Shown here piece after piece: positions 16,952-24,674 of a stretch of 64,000 nucleotides of DNA; the stretch's first letter is position 1; every line of letters begins with the position of its first letter. Made by a program: the position numbers and the translations under genes. The notes under the pieces are model-generated. The model did no database searches. It was not told where the DNA came from and worked only from the letters and a program-made list of their open reading frames with translations. Source of the DNA: Pelagerythrobacter marensis (lineage in GTDB: Bacteria > Pseudomonadota > Alphaproteobacteria > Sphingomonadales > Sphingomonadaceae). Where the stretch lies: assembly GCF_036700095.1 (NCBI RefSeq), contig NZ_CP144918.1, positions 621,001 through 685,000 of the forward strand, read 5' to 3'.

Positions 16952-18109
16952 GTGTTCAATTCTACCGTCGGCGATTGGATGGGGCGCCTGCGGACCTGGT
17001 TCCCGGATCGCGAATTCTTCATGCGGTCGCAGGGTCAGGTGCGTTTCATCAAGATTTCTTCGCGCGTGCAGATGACCGCGGCCGGCATCGCCGTCGTCGC
17101 CCTTCTTGTCTGGGCGCTGAGCATGGCGATCATGGGCTGGACCCAGTATCGCGCCCAGGCCGAACGGCTTTCGCTGCTCGAACGCGAAGCGAAGATCGCG
17201 ACATCCGAAGAGCGGTTCGAGGCCTATGGCGCCGATCTGAACGCCGTCGCCAGGGAACTGGAACAGCGCCAGACCGTGCTCGAAGAAATGGCAGAGATGC
17301 TGCCCGACGATATCAGCACCGCGGCAAAAGTCAGCGATTCGCGCGGCGAAGCGGCGGAGACCGTGGAGAAAGTCAGCGCCGTTTTCCCGCAGGCGCGCGC
17401 CTTGGCCGAGATCGAGGCCCGCCAGCTTGCCCTGGTCGAGAAGATGACGCGTTTCGCCGACCACCGGGCCGAGCGGGCGGCGGCGGCCATGCGCAAGCTG
17501 GGGCTCGATCCCACGAAAATGCTCCGCTCCGCTCCGCGTGAGGCGATGGGCGGTCCGCTGGAACTGCTCTCGACCGGTTCCGACGGCAAGCCCGACCCGC
17601 GGTTCGAGCGCCTCGGCCTCAGCCTCGCCCGGATGGCCGCGCTGGAACAGGGGCTCGACGGCATTCCGCAGTTTCAGCCGGCGAGCATAAAATTCATTTC
17701 ATCGGGCTTCGGCTATCGGCGCGACCCCTTCACCGGGCGCAGCGCGATGCACAAGGGGCTGGATTTTCGCGGGCCCAGGGGAGCGCCGATCTACGCCGCC
17801 GCCGATGGTCGCGTGACGTTTGTCGGCCGCAAGTCGGGATACGGCAACGTGGTCGAGATCGATCACGGCAACGGGCTGACCACACGCTATGCCCATATGT
17901 CGAAGTTTTCGGCCCGTGTCGGGCAGGAAGTCGATGCCGGGCACGTGATCGGCGCAATCGGCAGCACCGGCCGCTCGACCGGCCCGCATCTGCATTTCGA
18001 AGTTCGCATCAACGGCCGCGCCGTCAATCCGCGGCCCTTCCTGGAGAATGCTCCCAATGTTCTCAAAGAAGTCCGAACCCTCTCCAACGGGAGCCGTACC
18101 CATGGCTAG
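16952..18109 (+). CDS. M23 (LytM) peptidoglycan endopeptidase
   Basis: 385-residue membrane-anchored hydrolase with a GTG start. A single transmembrane helix at about 42-62 is followed by a coiled-coil region (about 65-160) and a C-terminal LytM domain. The zinc-ligand motifs are intact, HxxxD at H267/D271 and HxH at H346/H348, so an active peptidoglycan cross-link peptidase is expected. Its 3' end overlaps the bactofilin gene. M23-bactofilin pairs in other bacteria (for example Csd1 with CcmA in Helicobacter) shape the cell by local wall remodelling, which suggests a morphology role. An in-frame ATG at 16979 is a possible later start. The upstream region is rich in GANTC sites. Confidence 0.9.
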   Translation: MFNSTVGDWMGRLRTWFPDREFFMRSQGQVRFIKISSRVQMTAAGIAVVALLVWALSMAIMGWTQYRAQAERLSLLEREAKIATSEERFEAYGADLNAVARELEQRQTVLEEMAEMLPDDISTAAKVSDSRGEAAETVEKVSAVFPQARALAEIEARQLALVEKMTRFADHRAERAAAAMRKLGLDPTKMLRSAPREAMGGPLELLSTGSDGKPDPRFERLGLSLARMAALEQGLDGIPQFQPASIKFISSGFGYRRDPFTGRSAMHKGLDFRGPRGAPIYAAADGRVTFVGRKSGYGNVVEIDHGNGLTTRYAHMSKFSARVGQEVDAGHVIGAIGSTGRSTGPHLHFEVRINGRAVNPRPFLENAPNVLKEVRTLSNGSRTHG

Positions 18110-18521
18110 GCAGTCCTCCCCTCCGGGTTCGACTTTCTCGGTGATCGGATCCGACGTCACGATCAAGGGCGATGTTCGCGCATCCACGGAGCTGCACGTC
18201 GATGGACGGATCGAAGGCGATGTCGCCTGCGATTCGCTGGTCCAGGGCGAATCGAGCGTGATCGAAGGGGCGGTAAGCGCCGAATCCGCGCGGCTGGCCG
18301 GCACAGTGAGCGGGTCGATCACCGTGCGCCATCTCGTCGTCCTCAAGTCCGCGCGGATCGAGGGCGATGTCCACTACGACGCGCTGACGATCGAACAGGG
18401 CGCGCAAGTCGAAGGCCGCTTTGCGCATCGCCTTCCCGAATCGCACGCCGGCGACCGCGCCTTGCCGGCCAGCGCGGCTGCGGCCGAGGACGGCGAACCG
18501 AAGCTCACCCTGGCACAGTAG
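18048..18521 (+). CDS. Bactofilin (polymer-forming cytoskeletal protein)
   Basis: 157 residues from the first ATG; in-frame ATGs at 18057 and 18102 are alternatives. The bactofilin beta-helix core runs from about 30 to 120 with the repeated hydrophobic-Gly pattern (SVIGSDVTIKGDV, HVDGRIEGDV, SVIEGAVSAESA, ITVRHLVVL, ARIEGDVHYDALTIE). Flexible Pro/Ala tails flank it, as in BacA/BacM. Such proteins polymerise without nucleotide into membrane-associated filaments that recruit cell-wall enzymes. It overlaps the M23 peptidase gene by up to 62 bp, so the two are translationally coupled and probably work together. Confidence 0.93.
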   Translation: MLPMFSKKSEPSPTGAVPMARQSSPPGSTFSVIGSDVTIKGDVRASTELHVDGRIEGDVACDSLVQGESSVIEGAVSAESARLAGTVSGSITVRHLVVLKSARIEGDVHYDALTIEQGAQVEGRFAHRLPESHAGDRALPASAAAAEDGEPKLTLAQ

Positions 18522-18579
18522 CGCCCGCGGATTTCGGACGAGCGGCGAAGACGCCACGGCCCCTGCGGAAGAGCGCCGC

Positions 18580-20253
18580 TCAGCCTTCGGCGAGGACTTC
18601 GATCCTCAACGCCTTGCGGTCGAGCTTGCCGATCATCGTTCGCGGCAGCTCGTCGCGGATCACCACGGCCGAAACCCGCTCGTGCTTGCCGACCCGCGCG
18701 TTGAGCCAGGCCTGCAACGCAGTCGCGTCCGTCTCCGAACCGTCCTGCAAGGTCACGTAAGCGCGCGGCGTTTCGCCCAGATAGTCGTCGGGCACCCCGA
18801 TGACGAGCGCTTCCTTGATCGCGGGATGTTCCAGCAGGACGGCCTCGACCTGGCTCGGGAAGACCTTGAACCCGCCGACGGCGATCATGTCCTTGATCCG
18901 GTCGACAATGGCGATGAAGGCATCTTCGTCGATCTCGGCCACGTCGCCGGTCCGCAACCAGCGCGTTCCGTCGATCTCGGCGAAGGCGGATGCCGCGGCG
19001 TCGGGCCGGTTCCAGTAACCCTGCATGACTTGCGGCCCCGCGATCGCCAGTTCGCCCGGCTCGCCTTCGGGGGCGAGGCGTGTCGGGTCCTCCTTGTCCA
19101 GCAGGATGATCCGGGTCTGCGGTATGACTTGCCCGATCGTGCCCGGTTTGCGCAGGCCGGTATAGGGATTGGTCGATACGACGCCGGCGCTTTCGGTCAG
19201 GCCGTAGCCTTCGACGAGCCGCGCGCCGGTCGTCGCCTCGAACTTGTCGCGGACGGGCGCGGGCAGAGGCGCCCCGCCGGAGATCGCCACCTTGAGCGAG
19301 GAAAAATCCGTGGGCGCGATGTCGGGATGATCGAGCAGGGCCTGGAACATCGTCGGCACGCCGGGAAACGCCGTGGCCCGCGTGCGCGCGATGGTCTTGA
19401 GCACCTGTTTCGCATCGAACCGGGGAACCATGGCAATGCACCCGCCCTTCGCCACCGTGCGGTTGAGCACGCAGGTGTTGGCGAAGACATGGAACAGCGG
19501 CAGAGCGCCCATGATGACATCGGGCTCGTCGTCGTCGAACGGATCGATGGCGTCCACTTGCAGCGCGTTGATCGCCAGGTTGGCATGCGTGAGCATTGCC
19601 CCCTTGGGCCGCCCCGTAGTGCCGCCGGTATACTGCAACAGCGCGAGATCGGCGGGCGCGATCGGAACGGCGGCCGGCGGGTCGGTCGCTGCCGTCACGG
19701 CCGCCCATTCGCGCACGTCCTGCCGGTTCGGAATGGTCGCAATGCTCTTGCGCCCCAACAGCTTCAGCGCGATGCGCTTGGGCCACGGCAGCATCGCCCC
19801 GAGCCGGCCGACGACGAGCGTCTGCAGCGGCGATGCCCGAAGCACTTCCAGCGCCGTCGGCAGCAAGCTGGCCGCGTCGATCGTGACCAGCAGGCGTGTG
19901 CCCGAATCCTCGACCTGCTGGGCCAGTTCGTCGACCGTATAGAGCGGCGAGAAGTTGACCACGACCGCGCCCGCCATCATCGCGCCGTAGTAGGCCGAGA
20001 TGTAGATCGGGACATTGGGCAGAAACAGCCCGACCCGGTCGCCGCGCGCCACCCCCATCGCCTGAAGCCCGGCAGCAAAGCGCCGCGCTTCGTCGTAAAG
20101 CTCGCGATAGGAGAAAGTACGCCCGAGGAAATCGACCAGCGGCGCGGCGGGACAACGGTCCGCCGTGCGCGCGAACAGGTCGGGCAGCGTTACCGCCTCG
20201 AACGGCGTGTCCCAGGGGGCAGCGTGCTGATAAGTCGCCTTACTGACATCCAT
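18580..20253 (-). CDS. Long-chain acyl-CoA synthetase (AMP-binding)
   Basis: ANL-superfamily ligase of 557 residues that activates fatty acids to acyl-CoA via an acyl-adenylate. The P-loop-like motif YTGGTTGRPKGAM is near residues 207-219, the A5 region EGYGLTES near 347-354, the LRTGD motif near 435, and the C-terminal catalytic lysine in GKLDRKALR near 543-551. Compared with E. coli FadD (561 residues) it is full length. No clear ribosome binding site precedes the ATG; instead a perfect 8-2-8 inverted repeat straddles it. Monocistronic on the minus strand, convergent with bactofilin, 74 bp beyond trcR. Confidence 0.92.
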   Translation of the reverse strand: MDVSKATYQHAAPWDTPFEAVTLPDLFARTADRCPAAPLVDFLGRTFSYRELYDEARRFAAGLQAMGVARGDRVGLFLPNVPIYISAYYGAMMAGAVVVNFSPLYTVDELAQQVEDSGTRLLVTIDAASLLPTALEVLRASPLQTLVVGRLGAMLPWPKRIALKLLGRKSIATIPNRQDVREWAAVTAATDPPAAVPIAPADLALLQYTGGTTGRPKGAMLTHANLAINALQVDAIDPFDDDEPDVIMGALPLFHVFANTCVLNRTVAKGGCIAMVPRFDAKQVLKTIARTRATAFPGVPTMFQALLDHPDIAPTDFSSLKVAISGGAPLPAPVRDKFEATTGARLVEGYGLTESAGVVSTNPYTGLRKPGTIGQVIPQTRIILLDKEDPTRLAPEGEPGELAIAGPQVMQGYWNRPDAAASAFAEIDGTRWLRTGDVAEIDEDAFIAIVDRIKDMIAVGGFKVFPSQVEAVLLEHPAIKEALVIGVPDDYLGETPRAYVTLQDGSETDATALQAWLNARVGKHERVSAVVIRDELPRTMIGKLDRKALRIEVLAEG

Positions 20254-20265
20254 GTCAACATGGAT
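20248..20265. promoter_or_regulatory. Perfect inverted repeat over the acyl-CoA synthetase start codon
   Basis: ATCCATGT-CA-ACATGGAT, an 18-bp perfect dyad with a 2-bp centre that includes the ATG of the acyl-CoA synthetase. The size and symmetry suit a dimeric repressor operator (TetR- or GntR-type regulators of fatty-acid genes bind such sites), but no matching regulator is encoded nearby. Part of the symmetry comes from the start codon itself. Confidence 0.4.
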
Positions 20266-20327
20266 GCGTCATACGGCTGCAGAGAGCAAGGATTTTCTGC
20301 CGGCAAGTGCCGCGCGACCGGGTGGCG

Positions 20328-21038
20328 TCAGCCCGGCTCGTCGCCGCCTTCGGCCTCGGCAGCGCGTTTTGCCTCCAGCCATGCCGCAGCCTCCGCCTCC
20401 TGCGCGGCCTCGGCAGCGGCTTTCTCGTTCGCCTCGCGCTCGGCACGCAGTTCGGCGATCAGCTTCTCCCGGTCGGTGCCCGAATCGGCGACGACCGGGG
20501 CTTCCTCCTCGATCCCGGCTTTCTTCGCCGCCTTGGCAACGACCGCATCGAGTTCGCGCTGGGAACACAGGCCCAGCGTAACGGGGTCCTTCGGCTGGAT
20601 GTTCTGGATGTTCCAGTGGCTGCGCTCGCGAATCGCGGTGATCGTGTTGCGGGTCGTGCCGATCAGCTTCGAGATCTGCGCGTCGGAGATTTCCGGGTGG
20701 TTGCGCAGGATCCAGGCGATCCCGTCCGGCTTGTCCTGCCGTTTCGAAACCGGGGTGTAGCGCGGCCCCTTGGTCCGGGTAACCTCGACCGGCGCCTTGT
20801 GCATCTTCAGCGCATAATCCGGGTCGGCCTGCCCGCGCTCGATTTCTTCCTGCGTCAGCTCGCCCGCGTGAACCGGATCGCGGCCGGTATATTTGCTGCC
20901 CGCGAGATCGTCCGCCATCGCCTGCACTTCGAGTATGTGCAGGCCGCAGAACTGGGCGATCTGCGAGAAGCTGAGCGATGTGTTGTCGACCAGCCAGGTG
21001 GCGGTGGCGTGCGGCATCAGCGGGGTGGGTTGGGGCAT
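20328..21038 (-). CDS. trcR: DUF1013 transcriptional regulator TrcR
   Basis: 236 residues, DUF1013. In Caulobacter the DUF1013 protein TrcR tracks with RNA polymerase and controls cell-cycle genes. The conserved core spans about 10-185. It includes a helix-turn-helix-like segment SLSFSQIAQFCGLH (about 22-35) and a second HTH-like segment ISDAQISKLIGTTRNTI (about 116-132). A long Ala/Glu-rich C-terminal helix (about 195-236) is probably coiled coil. ATG 21038 is chosen because it places the core at the family position; extension upstream would run through the leader hairpin. A Caulobacter-type promoter and a terminator-like hairpin precede it. Confidence 0.88.
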   Translation of the reverse strand: MPQPTPLMPHATATWLVDNTSLSFSQIAQFCGLHILEVQAMADDLAGSKYTGRDPVHAGELTQEEIERGQADPDYALKMHKAPVEVTRTKGPRYTPVSKRQDKPDGIAWILRNHPEISDAQISKLIGTTRNTITAIRERSHWNIQNIQPKDPVTLGLCSQRELDAVVAKAAKKAGIEEEAPVVADSGTDREKLIAELRAEREANEKAAAEAAQEAEAAAWLEAKRAAEAEGGDEPG

Positions 21039-21053
21039 GGCGAAACTGTCCTG

Positions 21054-21086
21054 AAAATATAAGGGCCGCCCCTCGCGGAGCGGCCG
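21054..21086 (-). terminator. Terminator-like hairpin, glycosyltransferase end / trcR leader
   Basis: On the minus strand, a GGCCGC..GCGGCC stem (arms 21085-21080 and 21069-21064, extended inward by two more pairs past one mismatch, tetraloop 21076-21073) is followed by CTTATATTTT. It fits an intrinsic terminator for the glycosyltransferase operon ending at 21150. It also lies downstream of the candidate trcR promoter and 26 bp before the trcR start, so it could act as an attenuator. Confidence 0.65.
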
Positions 21087-21096
21087 TAGCGTGTTC

Positions 21097-21125
21097 GATT
21101 TAGGCGATGCGCCCCGCAAGGGCAA
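21097..21125 (-). promoter_or_regulatory. Candidate trcR promoter
   Basis: On the minus strand, TTGCCC (21125-21120) and CCTAAATC (21104-21097), with about 15-17 bp between the elements. The -10 element matches the Caulobacter housekeeping consensus GCTANAWC at seven of eight positions. Transcription would begin just before the hairpin at 21086-21064, placing that hairpin in the trcR leader. Confidence 0.45.
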
Positions 21126-21149
21126 GCGTTTAGGCCCCGCCTGCCGGGA

Positions 21150-22226
21150 TCAGGCCATCGCAGGCTCGGGATCGAGCGCCACGAGGCCCGCCAGGAACTG
21201 GTCGGTCGCCGCGTCCCACGAATAGCGCGCGCCCAGGGCGGCGCAGTCCGCCCTCTCGCTGAACAGCGCCCCGGCGATCGCGCGGTCGAGGTCTTCCGAC
21301 AGGGCGCCCACTTTGTCGGTGACGATATCGACCGGTCCCGCCACCGGATAGGCGGCCACCGGCGTGCCGCAGGCCAATGCCTCGATCATCACCAGGCCGA
21401 ACGTGTCGGTGCGGCTGGGGAACACGAAAACGTCGGCATGGGCATAGCATCCCGCCAGCTCGGCCCCGCTGCGTCGGCCGATGAAATGCGCATCGGGGAA
21501 ACGGTCGCGCAGCCCGGCGAGCGCAGGGCCGTCGCCGACAACGACTTTGCTGCCCGGATAGCGGCCGCCCAGAAAGGCCTCGATATTCTTCTCCACGGCG
21601 ACTCTGCCGACGTAGAGCTGAATGGGACGCGGAAGATCGGCAAATTCGGGCGGCGCCGGGGCCTGCGGATTGAAACAGGCAAGGTCGACCCCGCGGCTCC
21701 AGGCGTGAAGCCGGCCAAGGCCCCGCCTGCGCAGTTCCTCCCTGACGCTTTCCGTCGCGACGAGAATGCGCCGCGCCGGGGCGTGAAACCATCGGATATA
21801 GCGCCAGAACAGCCCGGGCGGCAGCCCGGTGCGCCGGGCGACGTAGTCTGGGAACTGGGTGTGATAGGCGGTGGTGAAAGGGACACCGCGCGCCATGCAA
21901 TGGCGCCGCGCCGCGACCCCCAGCGGCCCTTCGGTGGCGATGTGAATGGCATCGGGCGCAATCGCGGCCAGCCGCCGCCCGACGGCACCCGGCGGCGCCA
22001 TCGCCAGCCGGATATCGGGATATGTCGGGCAGGGAACCGATCGGAACAGGTCGGGCGAGATCACCTCCACCGCATGGCCGCGCCGTTCGAGAATCGCGCA
22101 GGTGGTGGTCAGCGTTCGCACCACCCCGTTCATCTGGGGCCGCCAGGCATCGGTGACGATCGCGATGCGCTGGGGGAAGGGCTGCCGGTTTCGCGTTTCG
22201 TCCGGGAAACCGGCCATTCGGTTCAT
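21150..22226 (-). CDS. Family 4 (GT-B) glycosyltransferase, phosphatidyl mannosyltransferase-like
   Basis: 358-residue GT-B enzyme. The N-terminal segment RIAIVTDAWRPQMNGVVRT (about 20-38) is typical of GT4 enzymes that glycosylate lipids. The C-terminal nucleotide-sugar domain has YVGRVAVEKN near 206-215, and the sugar-donor site FVFPSRTDTFGLVMIEALACGTPV lies near 270-293 with the E-x7-E type arrangement. It starts in an ATGA overlap with the phosphoesterase gene upstream, indicating coupled translation. The pair resembles glycolipid or lipid-A-related modules of sphingomonads, which use glycosphingolipids in place of lipopolysaccharide; acceptor and donor are not determinable here. Confidence 0.87.
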   Translation of the reverse strand: MNRMAGFPDETRNRQPFPQRIAIVTDAWRPQMNGVVRTLTTTCAILERRGHAVEVISPDLFRSVPCPTYPDIRLAMAPPGAVGRRLAAIAPDAIHIATEGPLGVAARRHCMARGVPFTTAYHTQFPDYVARRTGLPPGLFWRYIRWFHAPARRILVATESVREELRRRGLGRLHAWSRGVDLACFNPQAPAPPEFADLPRPIQLYVGRVAVEKNIEAFLGGRYPGSKVVVGDGPALAGLRDRFPDAHFIGRRSGAELAGCYAHADVFVFPSRTDTFGLVMIEALACGTPVAAYPVAGPVDIVTDKVGALSEDLDRAIAGALFSERADCAALGARYSWDAATDQFLAGLVALDPEPAMA

Positions 22227-23122
22227 GCCGCCGCCTTCTCGCCGACGGGCCGGACCGCGACACGCGGTTCGCGGCGGGCCATCTCTTCGGGCCAGTGGAG
22301 CAGTTCCATGCGTCCGTCGAAATGTTCGACCAGCGCATTGCAACCTTCGACCCAGTCGCCGTCGTTGTAATACTCGATCCCGTCGAACTCGCGGATTTCG
22401 GCCGTGTGGATATGGCCGCACACCACCCCGTCCACTCCGCGCTCGCCGGCCGCGCGGGCGACGACCTCCTCGTACTTGGAAATGAACTCGACCGCGTTCT
22501 TGACCTTGTGCTTGGCCATCTTCGACAGCGACCAGTACGGCAGCCCGAGCATCCGCCGGATACCGTTCACGTACCGGTTCAGCTCCATCATCACGTGGTA
22601 GAGCGCGTCCCCGACGAACGCGAGCCAGCGGTGCGCGAGCATGATCGTGTCGAACTCGTCGCCGTGGAGCACCATGAGGCGGCGGCCGTCGGCGGTTTCG
22701 TGGAAGGCGGCGCGGCGAATCTCCACCCCGCCGAAGTTCATGCCCGAAAACGGCCGCAGCATCTCGTCGTGGTTGCCGGGGATGTAGACGATCCGCGTGC
22801 CGCGCTTCGCCCGCTTGAGGATGCGCCAGACGACATCGTTGTGCTCGGCCGGCCAGTAGAACTTCTTCTTGAGGCGCCACCCGTCGATAATGTCGCCGAC
22901 CAGATACATCGTTTCGCTGTCGGTGCTGTCGAGGAAATCGATCAGCATCTCGGCGTTGCAGCCCTTGGTCCCCAGGTGGATATCGCTGATCCAGATCGTG
23001 CGGTAACGGCGGCGCTTCCCCTCCTCGGGCTCGGGAATGGCGCTGCGCATCGGCGGGAAGCTGGCGACGCTCGCCAGTTCGGCCAGTTCTGCGGGAAGGT
23101 CTTTTCCGAGCCTGTCGCTCAT
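22223..23122 (-). CDS. LpxH-like metallophosphoesterase
   Basis: Calcineurin-like phosphoesterase of the UDP-2,3-diacylglucosamine diphosphatase family, 299 residues. The metal-binding motifs are complete: SDIHLG (about 46-51), GDIIDG (about 76-81), GNHDE (about 115-119), and GHIHTAE near 236-242. A lipophilic helical insert (about 165-210) is characteristic of LpxH relatives that act at the membrane. The first 40 residues are a low-complexity extension. It is coupled by a 4-bp overlap to the glycosyltransferase. True LpxH activity or another lipid-pyrophosphatase role cannot be separated from sequence. Confidence 0.88.
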   Translation of the reverse strand: MSDRLGKDLPAELAELASVASFPPMRSAIPEPEEGKRRRYRTIWISDIHLGTKGCNAEMLIDFLDSTDSETMYLVGDIIDGWRLKKKFYWPAEHNDVVWRILKRAKRGTRIVYIPGNHDEMLRPFSGMNFGGVEIRRAAFHETADGRRLMVLHGDEFDTIMLAHRWLAFVGDALYHVMMELNRYVNGIRRMLGLPYWSLSKMAKHKVKNAVEFISKYEEVVARAAGERGVDGVVCGHIHTAEIREFDGIEYYNDGDWVEGCNALVEHFDGRMELLHWPEEMARREPRVAVRPVGEKAAA

Positions 23123-23247
23123 CGTCGCAACCCCGTCTCGCTAAAGCATTTTTACGGAGCTGCCATGGCAGACGAATGTTACAGTCGATTCACGGTTCGG
23201 TGACCGTTCGGCGTAAGCGTGACCGTTTCGCGTCAGGCGGCGAAGCG

Positions 23248-24273
23248 CTATCCGCCGGCCACTTCGAGCACGATCTTGCCGATATGGTCGCCCGCTTCCA
23301 TCCGTGCATGGGCGGCAGCGGCCTCGGCCAGCGGGAAGCTGCGATCCATCACCGGGCGCAGGGTGCGATCCTCGAACAGCGGCCAGGCGTTCTTCTCGAT
23401 CTCTGCCGCCAGCAGCGTCTTGAACGCATCGGACCGCGGGCGCAGCGTCGACCCGGTGAGCGTGTAGCGACGGCTCATCACCACGGCCATGTTCACTTCG
23501 GCCTTCATCCCGCCCAGGACCGCGATCGAGACGTGACGGCCGTCTTCGGCCAGGCACTTGAGATTGCGGGGGACATAGTCGCCCGAGACCATGTCCAGCA
23601 CGACCTCGACCCCCTTGCCGCCGGTGAAAGTCTTCACTTCCTCGACGAAGTCCTGCTCGCGGTAGTTGATCGCCAGATCCGCCCCCAGCTCGCGCGCCGC
23701 CGCGCACTTCGCGTCGTCGCCGCAGGTCACGATGACCCGCAGGCCGAACGCCTTGCCCAGCATCGTCGCCATCGTCCCGATACCGCTGGTGCCGCCGTGG
23801 ACCAGCAGCGTCTCGCCTTCGCTGGCCCAGCCGCGTTCGAAGACGTTGTGCCAGACGGTAAATAGCGTTTCGGGAATCGCCGCGGCTTCGGCCAGCGGCA
23901 TCGCCTCGGGCACCGGCAGGCAATGGCCGATATGCGCAAGACAGTATTCGGCATAGCCGCCCCCGGCCACGAGCGCGCAGTAGCGCTCGCCGATATAGTC
24001 CTCCAATACGCCCGGGCCGACCGCGGCGACGGTTCCCGCCACTTCCAGCCCAGGAATCGGCGATGCACCGGGCGGGGGCGGATAGAGCCCCTGGCGCTGC
24101 GCCACGTCGGGCCGGTTCACCCCGGCCCAGGCGACGCGGAGCAGGACCTGCCCTTCCCCCGGTTCGGGCACTGCCATCCGCTCCGGTCGCAGCACCTCGG
24201 GCCCACCGGGCGCCTCGAAACCGATCGCAATCATTTCATCGGGCACTTGCGCCGCCATTGGCAATTCCCCCAT
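23248..24273 (-). CDS. NAD(P)H quinone oxidoreductase (zinc-independent MDR family)
   Basis: 341 residues, PIG3/QorA-like medium-chain dehydrogenase without zinc ligands. The N-terminal GroES-like fold is followed by a Rossmann domain with LVHGGTSGIGTMA (about 156-168) for NADPH binding. The C-terminal segment ending in GKIVLEV is typical. It reduces quinones or related carbonyl compounds in the cytoplasm. Two close ATGs (24273 and 24258) are possible starts. It is transcribed divergently from the DUF1192-clpA genes across 87 bp, and a 125-bp gap lies between its end and the phosphoesterase gene. Confidence 0.9.
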   Translation of the reverse strand: MGELPMAAQVPDEMIAIGFEAPGGPEVLRPERMAVPEPGEGQVLLRVAWAGVNRPDVAQRQGLYPPPPGASPIPGLEVAGTVAAVGPGVLEDYIGERYCALVAGGGYAEYCLAHIGHCLPVPEAMPLAEAAAIPETLFTVWHNVFERGWASEGETLLVHGGTSGIGTMATMLGKAFGLRVIVTCGDDAKCAAARELGADLAINYREQDFVEEVKTFTGGKGVEVVLDMVSGDYVPRNLKCLAEDGRHVSIAVLGGMKAEVNMAVVMSRRYTLTGSTLRPRSDAFKTLLAAEIEKNAWPLFEDRTLRPVMDRSFPLAEAAAAHARMEAGDHIGKIVLEVAGG

Positions 24274-24360
24274 GACCCCCTGTGGCCAAGCCGTCACGCA
24301 AACGCACCTAACGCGCTGCCCCATTGACAGCAAGCGCAGCGAATTGCGAGATTGGAGGCA

Positions 24361-24564
24361 ATGGAAGAGGACGACCGTCCGCGCCCGCGGGGCGACGCTG
24401 CGAGCAAGCTCGCCGGCGAGGACCTTTCGCCTTATTCGCGCGACGAACTGGGGGAGCGAATCGCCCTGCTCGAGGCCGAGATCGCCCGGGTGGAAAAGCA
24501 CCGCCGCTCGGTCGACGCGCATCGCGATGCCGCCGACGCGCTGTTTCGAAAGCCCGCCCGGTGA
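24361..24564 (+). CDS. Small DUF1192 protein
   Basis: 67 residues of the DUF1192 family, common in Sphingomonadales and other Alphaproteobacteria, function unknown. It has a polar N-terminus, then a predicted amphipathic helix (DELGERIALLEAEIARVEKH, about 28-47) and a short basic end. A GGAGG lies just two bases before the ATG at 24361, which is unusually close; an in-frame TTG at 24352 would instead start within that motif. It precedes clpA by 110 bp on the same strand. No catalytic residues are evident; a small coiled-coil adaptor is possible. Confidence 0.8.
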   Translation: MEEDDRPRPRGDAASKLAGEDLSPYSRDELGERIALLEAEIARVEKHRRSVDAHRDAADALFRKPAR

Positions 24565-24674
24565 CAGGCGCCATTCGCATTTCGCGACGGTCGCCCCATA
24601 TGGATACGACCAGCCACGCCGGCCCCCGTTTGCCCCCTGGACGGAACCGGCATTCCGCCACGAAAGATCGATAG

